DNA of 64,000 nt from Sulfitobacter sp. F26204 (lineage in GTDB: Bacteria; Pseudomonadota; Alphaproteobacteria; Rhodobacterales; Rhodobacteraceae), in the NCBI RefSeq assembly GCF_026410305.1, contig NZ_JAPMLQ010000009.1, forward strand, positions 1-64,000, written 5' to 3'. The notes beneath the pieces are model-generated. The model was given only the letters and a program-made list of their open reading frames with translations. It did no database searches and had not been told where the DNA came from. The position numbers and the translations under genes were made by a program. Shown piece by piece: positions 62,718 to 64,000 of this stretch (positions are counted from its first letter, which is position 1; the number at the start of each line of letters is the position of its first letter).

Positions 62718-63374
62718 TCAGCCACCCTGTCCCGCCAGGAACTCCGCCAACACAGGACTGGCCGCACCCTTCGCGGAACTGAGCAGCTCCGAGCCCGCAA
62801 GCGAGGCCCTAGAGAGCCGCACGAGCCCGCCGGTTTCCTCAATGCGGTAGCAGCGGCGGTTTTGCCGCCCCCGTCTGTAGTGCGTCGCTGTGACGATCTG
62901 GCAGGTGCTGCCATCGGTGAGCGTCACGGGCGTGGCGAGCCTGATCTTGTCGCCTTCCTCGTAGTCCGGGATCGCAGCCCAGTCCCGGCAACGCTGACGC
63001 CAGTCCTGGGCGTAGCTGTCTGGGTCTTTCAGCTCGGACAGCAGGGCCAACAGGATCAGTGGTGCGCGAGATTCGACTGGTCCTGCGCTTTCTTCCATGT
63101 CCTTGTAGCCCCAGCAGCCATCATCGTATCGGGTGAGGAAGACAGCCCCGAAAGTGATGGAGCCATCCGCATCGGTGACGTAGGTCGTGTCTTCGACAGG
63201 GGTGCCGTCGAGATTGGTGAACCTTGCCGCCGCATACCAAGTGGAGCCAACCTTACAGGCTTTGACCAGCTCGGTTTTGCGCGTGTCGCCATGAGAGGTG
63301 CAGAGCCGGGTGATTTCCGCTTTCTCATCCGCATAGGTCTGGACGCGGCGATCGGTATAGAAGAGCCAACCCAT
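62718..63374 (-). CDS. DUF6927-like protein
   Basis: Start at ATG 63374 (MGWLFYTDRRVQTYADEKAEITRLCTSHG); an overlapping GTG at 63377 is possible. The 218 residues match the DUF6927 pattern (WYAAARFTNLDGTPVEDTTYVTDADGSITFGAVFLTRYDDGCWGYKDMEESAGP) with a C-terminal small beta domain (GDKIRLATPVTLTDGSTCQIVTATHYRRGRQNRRCYRI). No enzyme motif. Its start overlaps the stop of the following upstream gene, so the two are co-translated. Function unknown. Confidence 0.75.
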   Translation of the reverse strand: MGWLFYTDRRVQTYADEKAEITRLCTSHGDTRKTELVKACKVGSTWYAAARFTNLDGTPVEDTTYVTDADGSITFGAVFLTRYDDGCWGYKDMEESAGPVESRAPLILLALLSELKDPDSYAQDWRQRCRDWAAIPDYEEGDKIRLATPVTLTDGSTCQIVTATHYRRGRQNRRCYRIEETGGLVRLSRASLAGSELLSSAKGAASPVLAEFLAGQGG

Positions 63375-63973
63375 CACGCCGCCCTCCGGTCATCGGTTTC
63401 CATCAGCGCATCGAGCGGCACGCGATAGGGCTGCATGGCGTCGAAATCCTCGCAGCGTTTGTGGGAATAAGTTGAAGCACCAATACCCTGCCGCGCTGCG
63501 CGCTCTCGGGACATTGGTGCTGATTCATCCTCTTCGTATTCCCAAAACGCCGAATTGCCGCAGTTCTGCACGATCGCGAAGGTGTCGCAGGCATCCTTGA
63601 GGATGACCCGGAAGGTGCCGCCGAGGCCCGAGGGCACTTCGTAGGTTCCACCGATGAGATAATCCGAGGCCCGGCGCACGAAGACGCGGATGCTGTGACC
63701 ATCGGTGGCGAGCCGGATCGCCCCCTGCCCCCGGTCGATGAGCACCTGCACGTCATCAAGGATGTCCGTGTAGAACTGGCCGGTCAGATCGCGAAACGCC
63801 ATGCGGCGCTGCGCCATCCAATCGGTATCCCGAAACGGGTTCATGCCATCGGCGAAAGCGAAGGACGGATCGGCCTGCTCGGTCGTGACGATGCGGGTGG
63901 TCGTCCCATCAATACCGTTCGAGCGCAGATGCACGCCATTGCCGACGATCAGGATCAGGGCAGGCCTGTCCAC
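63374..63973 (-). CDS. Hypothetical protein carrying a palindromic repeat insert
   Basis: This 199-residue protein seems to start at a GTG (63973); the start could lie outside the window edge if the frame extends. It reads like a conserved plasmid accessory protein up to residue ~140 (NCGNSAFWEYEEDE). There the ~96-bp palindromic repeat (63455-63550) adds about 30 residues in frame ([21 protein letters not shown]), and a short C-terminal tail follows (FDAMQPYRVPLDALMETDDRRAA). The insert is internal here, not in a signal peptide as in virB2 and virB9. Function unknown. Confidence 0.65.
   Translation of the reverse strand: MDRPALILIVGNGVHLRSNGIDGTTTRIVTTEQADPSFAFADGMNPFRDTDWMAQRRMAFRDLTGQFYTDILDDVQVLIDRGQGAIRLATDGHSIRVFVRRASDYLIGGTYEVPSGLGGTFRVILKDACDTFAIVQNCGNSAFWEYEEDESAPMSRERAARQGIGASTYSHKRCEDFDAMQPYRVPLDALMETDDRRAA
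63455..63550. repeat. Palindromic coding repeat, copy C
   Basis: The outer arms GCGTTTGTGGGAATA and TATTCCCAAAACGC (63455-63469, 63537-63550) and the inner arms AGCACCAAT and ATTGGTGCT flank the same CGAGAGCGCGCAGCGCGGC core (on the minus strand) as copies A and B. It is read in the same frame as copy B, giving the same [11 protein letters not shown] peptide. Confidence 0.85.
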
Positions 63974-64000
63974 GGGTCCGTTCCAATTGGGAAGGAAGGT

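Noticed and set aside
1..64000. CRISPR array, tRNA and rRNA genes
   Set aside because: I looked for regularly spaced repeats, cloverleaf-like T-loop sequences and rRNA signatures and saw none.

Overview
The window looks like DNA of a marine alphaproteobacterium of the Rhodobacterales (roseobacter type). It has an AapJQMP-type amino-acid ABC transporter, a HutC-family regulator over a CoA-thioester catabolic cluster, heavy insertion-sequence load, and a VirB/VirD4 conjugation module with DUF736, DUF6915, DUF6878 and DUF6927 proteins typical of roseobacter plasmids and integrative elements. The genus cannot be fixed from the sequence. No replication initiator, integrase, rRNA, tRNA or CRISPR array was seen, so large plasmid versus integrative conjugative element stays open.

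Bases 1-650 are a mosaic of broken IS3-family elements. Bases 1259-19169 hold a catabolic locus of five transcription units: an enolase-superfamily enzyme plus transporter ATPase; a 3-oxoadipyl-CoA thiolase; a leftward operon of a two-subunit [4Fe-4S] hydro-lyase, a crotonase-fold protein, a fused hydratase/3-hydroxyacyl-CoA dehydrogenase and the HutC regulator; a rightward operon of an enol-lactonase-like hydrolase, GST-like protein, class III CoA-transferase and carboxymuconolactone-decarboxylase-like protein; and a leftward operon of a 2-hydroxyacid dehydrogenase, aminotransferase, amino-acid binding protein and two permeases. My inference is import and deamination of a dicarboxylic amino acid (2-aminoadipate is the best guess), CoA activation, beta-oxidation and thiolysis to succinyl-CoA plus acetyl-CoA. 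Two operon promoters share an 18-bp near-palindrome, probably the HutC operator.

Bases 19346-26000 are an insertion-sequence island: an IS6 element with perfect 14-bp ends, an IS3 element split by an IS110 element, and a truncated IS30. It lies between two diverged copies of an unknown secreted protein.

Bases 27000-39232 are a complete type IV secretion operon (VirB1 to VirB11, with an extra transglycosylase/VirB5-like hybrid and a VirB7-like lipoprotein). Between virB6 and virD4 sits a defence cargo: a retron-type reverse transcriptase fused to a trypsin-like protease, a structured leader that may be its msr-msd RNA, and a RloC-like ATPase with a zinc hook and an Arg-Glu-His anticodon-nuclease-like triad. 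Bases 43997-48919 carry the coupling protein, relaxase and MobC, followed by a possible oriT. Bases 49400-64000 are the accessory region of unknown DUF proteins, a DarB-like methyltransferase-helicase and a RelB/ParE toxin-antitoxin pair.

The two main discoveries are the RT-protease retron with its RloC-like neighbour, and a family of three ~100-bp palindromic repeats with covarying arms inserted inside three coding genes (virB2, virB9 and a hypothetical gene near the right edge).
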